From contig JACPAS010000034.1 of the NCBI GenBank assembly GCA_016180665.1, positions 1 to 5,772 of the forward strand: a stretch of 5,772 nt of DNA. Reading direction: 5' to 3'. The position numbers and the translations under genes were made by a program. Below are positions 5,225-5,772 of the stretch, piece by piece (the first letter of the stretch is position 1; each line of letters begins with the position of its first letter). The stretch comes from Microcaldota archaeon. Its GTDB lineage: Archaea; Micrarchaeota; Micrarchaeia; Anstonellales; Bilamarchaeaceae. Under the pieces are notes generated by a model that was not told the DNA's origin, made no database searches, and was given only the letters and a program-made list of their open reading frames with translations.

Positions 5225-5593
5225 TTAGCAGGTTGCTCTTGCCTGCCTTAGCGGTTCTAGTCTAATTTCTTTCCTGCCTCTAGAAGGCGGTCTTAAACCC
5301 CCAGCCCGAAACTCATTAATAAGTCTGCGTGCCCTATTTGCTTCTTCACCTTCAATTCTTTCAGTATATCTACTGAGCCATCCAGAAACCGATTGCGGCT
5401 GCTTATTCTCAATTAGCTTAAGGACAATAAGTTCCCTGGCAGGTCTAAACCCAGGTATATTATAACCAGTAAGTGCCTCGAGCAGCTGAAGCAAAAACGG
5501 ATTTCTCCTTTTCGCAGCTAGTTCTTCTATTGCTGGGATTAATTCCTGTTCTGGCAATCTAGTTAAAGCAATGAGGTCGCCTCTGTTACTCAT
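5225..5593 (-). CDS. Hypothetical protein, basic, helical (122 aa)
   Basis: I do not recognise this family. The chosen start is ATG at 5593, giving MSNRGDLIALTRLPEQELIP, because GGGTGG lies five bases before it and the upstream gene ends right there. An in-frame ATG at 5635 would add 14 residues (MNELLKLIFTRVVT) but lies inside the upstream coding sequence and lacks such support. The protein is helical with repeated Leu-rich and acidic/basic helices, no membrane segment, no signal peptide, and an Arg-rich C-terminus (RPPSRGRKEIRLEPLRQARATC). Pairs of short helices resemble small helical-repeat folds, but this is not a family assignment. The overlap of 8 bp with the stop of the helix-turn-helix gene indicates translational coupling, suggesting the two act together. 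Base composition is somewhat richer in G+C than its neighbours. Confidence 0.7.
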   Translation of the reverse strand: MSNRGDLIALTRLPEQELIPAIEELAAKRRNPFLLQLLEALTGYNIPGFRPARELIVLKLIENKQPQSVSGWLSRYTERIEGEEANRARRLINEFRAGGLRPPSRGRKEIRLEPLRQARATC

Positions 5594-5772
5594 AGTAACC
5601 ACCCTGGTAAAAATTAGCTTTAACAGCTCGTTCAATAGCTGATCTGGATGTGCCAGCTATATTAGCTATTCTGCGCAAAGAACTCGTTGTTCCAAAATAT
5701 AGTTGTTTTATTTTTTCCAATTGCTCTTTTGTGAGAGAAATTGGTCTTCCAATTTTCCTAAAACTAGATCTA
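5586..5772 (-). CDS. Helix-turn-helix protein, C-terminal part (runs off the window)
   Basis: The last 61 codons of a gene entering from the right edge can be read, ending at TAA (5586-5588). The sequence GRPISLTKEQLEKIKQLYFG followed by TSSLRRIANIAGTSRSAIERAVKA has the shape of a Hin/resolvase-like helix-turn-helix: a GRP-x-LT lead-in, a helix, a turn, then the recognition helix SRSAIERAVK. This is the arrangement at the C-terminus of serine recombinases and of many small transposon-linked or regulatory DNA-binding proteins. Which one cannot be told without the upstream part. Its stop lies 8 bp inside the next gene, so the two are likely in one operon. Confidence 0.75.
   Translation of the reverse strand, partial: RSSFRKIGRPISLTKEQLEKIKQLYFGTTSSLRRIANIAGTSRSAIERAVKANFYQGGYYE
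5599..5604 (-). promoter_or_regulatory. Ribosome-binding site GGGTGG that decides the start at 5593
   Basis: On the minus strand GGGTGG lies five bases before the ATG at 5593, with the GGTG core of the archaeal anti-16S pairing. It favours this start over the in-frame ATG at 5635. Confidence 0.55.

Overview
The window looks archaeal and AT-rich. Three things point that way: a tRNA-Lys with introns outside the anticodon loop, an archaeal-type (cupin) phosphoglucose isomerase, and an archaeal-type alanyl-tRNA synthetase. TATA-like boxes sit about 26 nt upstream of start codons that have no leader. Tight gene packing and the odd tRNA fit a small-genome lineage such as a DPANN archaeon, but that placement is inference.

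Layout, left to right. Positions 1-142 hold two perfect 59-bp direct repeats separated by 24 bp; the second ends one base before a tRNA gene. Positions 144-414 are a tRNA-Lys(CTT) gene in three exons, with an 84-nt intron in the D loop and a 113-nt intron in the T loop. A T-rich stretch follows as probable terminator. On the + strand a TATA-like box precedes an unrecognised small helical protein (503-892), which abuts a cupin-type phosphoglucose isomerase (893-1609).

The rest is on the minus strand. The isomerase converges on, and overlaps by 8 bp, the 3' end of an alanyl-tRNA synthetase gene (4170 down to 1602). That gene is broken twice: an in-frame TAA at 3187-3189, and near 2190-2206 a frameshift that coincides with loss of roughly 40 codons between the two zinc-ligand motifs of the editing domain. 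Upstream, each joined to the next by a 4-nt ATGA overlap, lie a HEPN-domain protein (4607-4167) and a winged-helix plus MNT nucleotidyltransferase (5161-4604), a probable toxin-antitoxin pair. These three form one operon with a TATA-like box at 5185-5194. Further upstream are an unrecognised small protein (5593-5225) and the C-terminal part of a helix-turn-helix protein running off the right edge, coupled by an 8-nt overlap.

The main points of interest are the doubly interrupted tRNA-Lys with non-canonical intron positions, and the doubly damaged alaS directly downstream of a HEPN/MNT module. If the sequence is accurate, either this alaS is dead and another copy serves the cell, or the cell uses an unusual expression route. 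Sequencing or assembly error is the simplest competing explanation.
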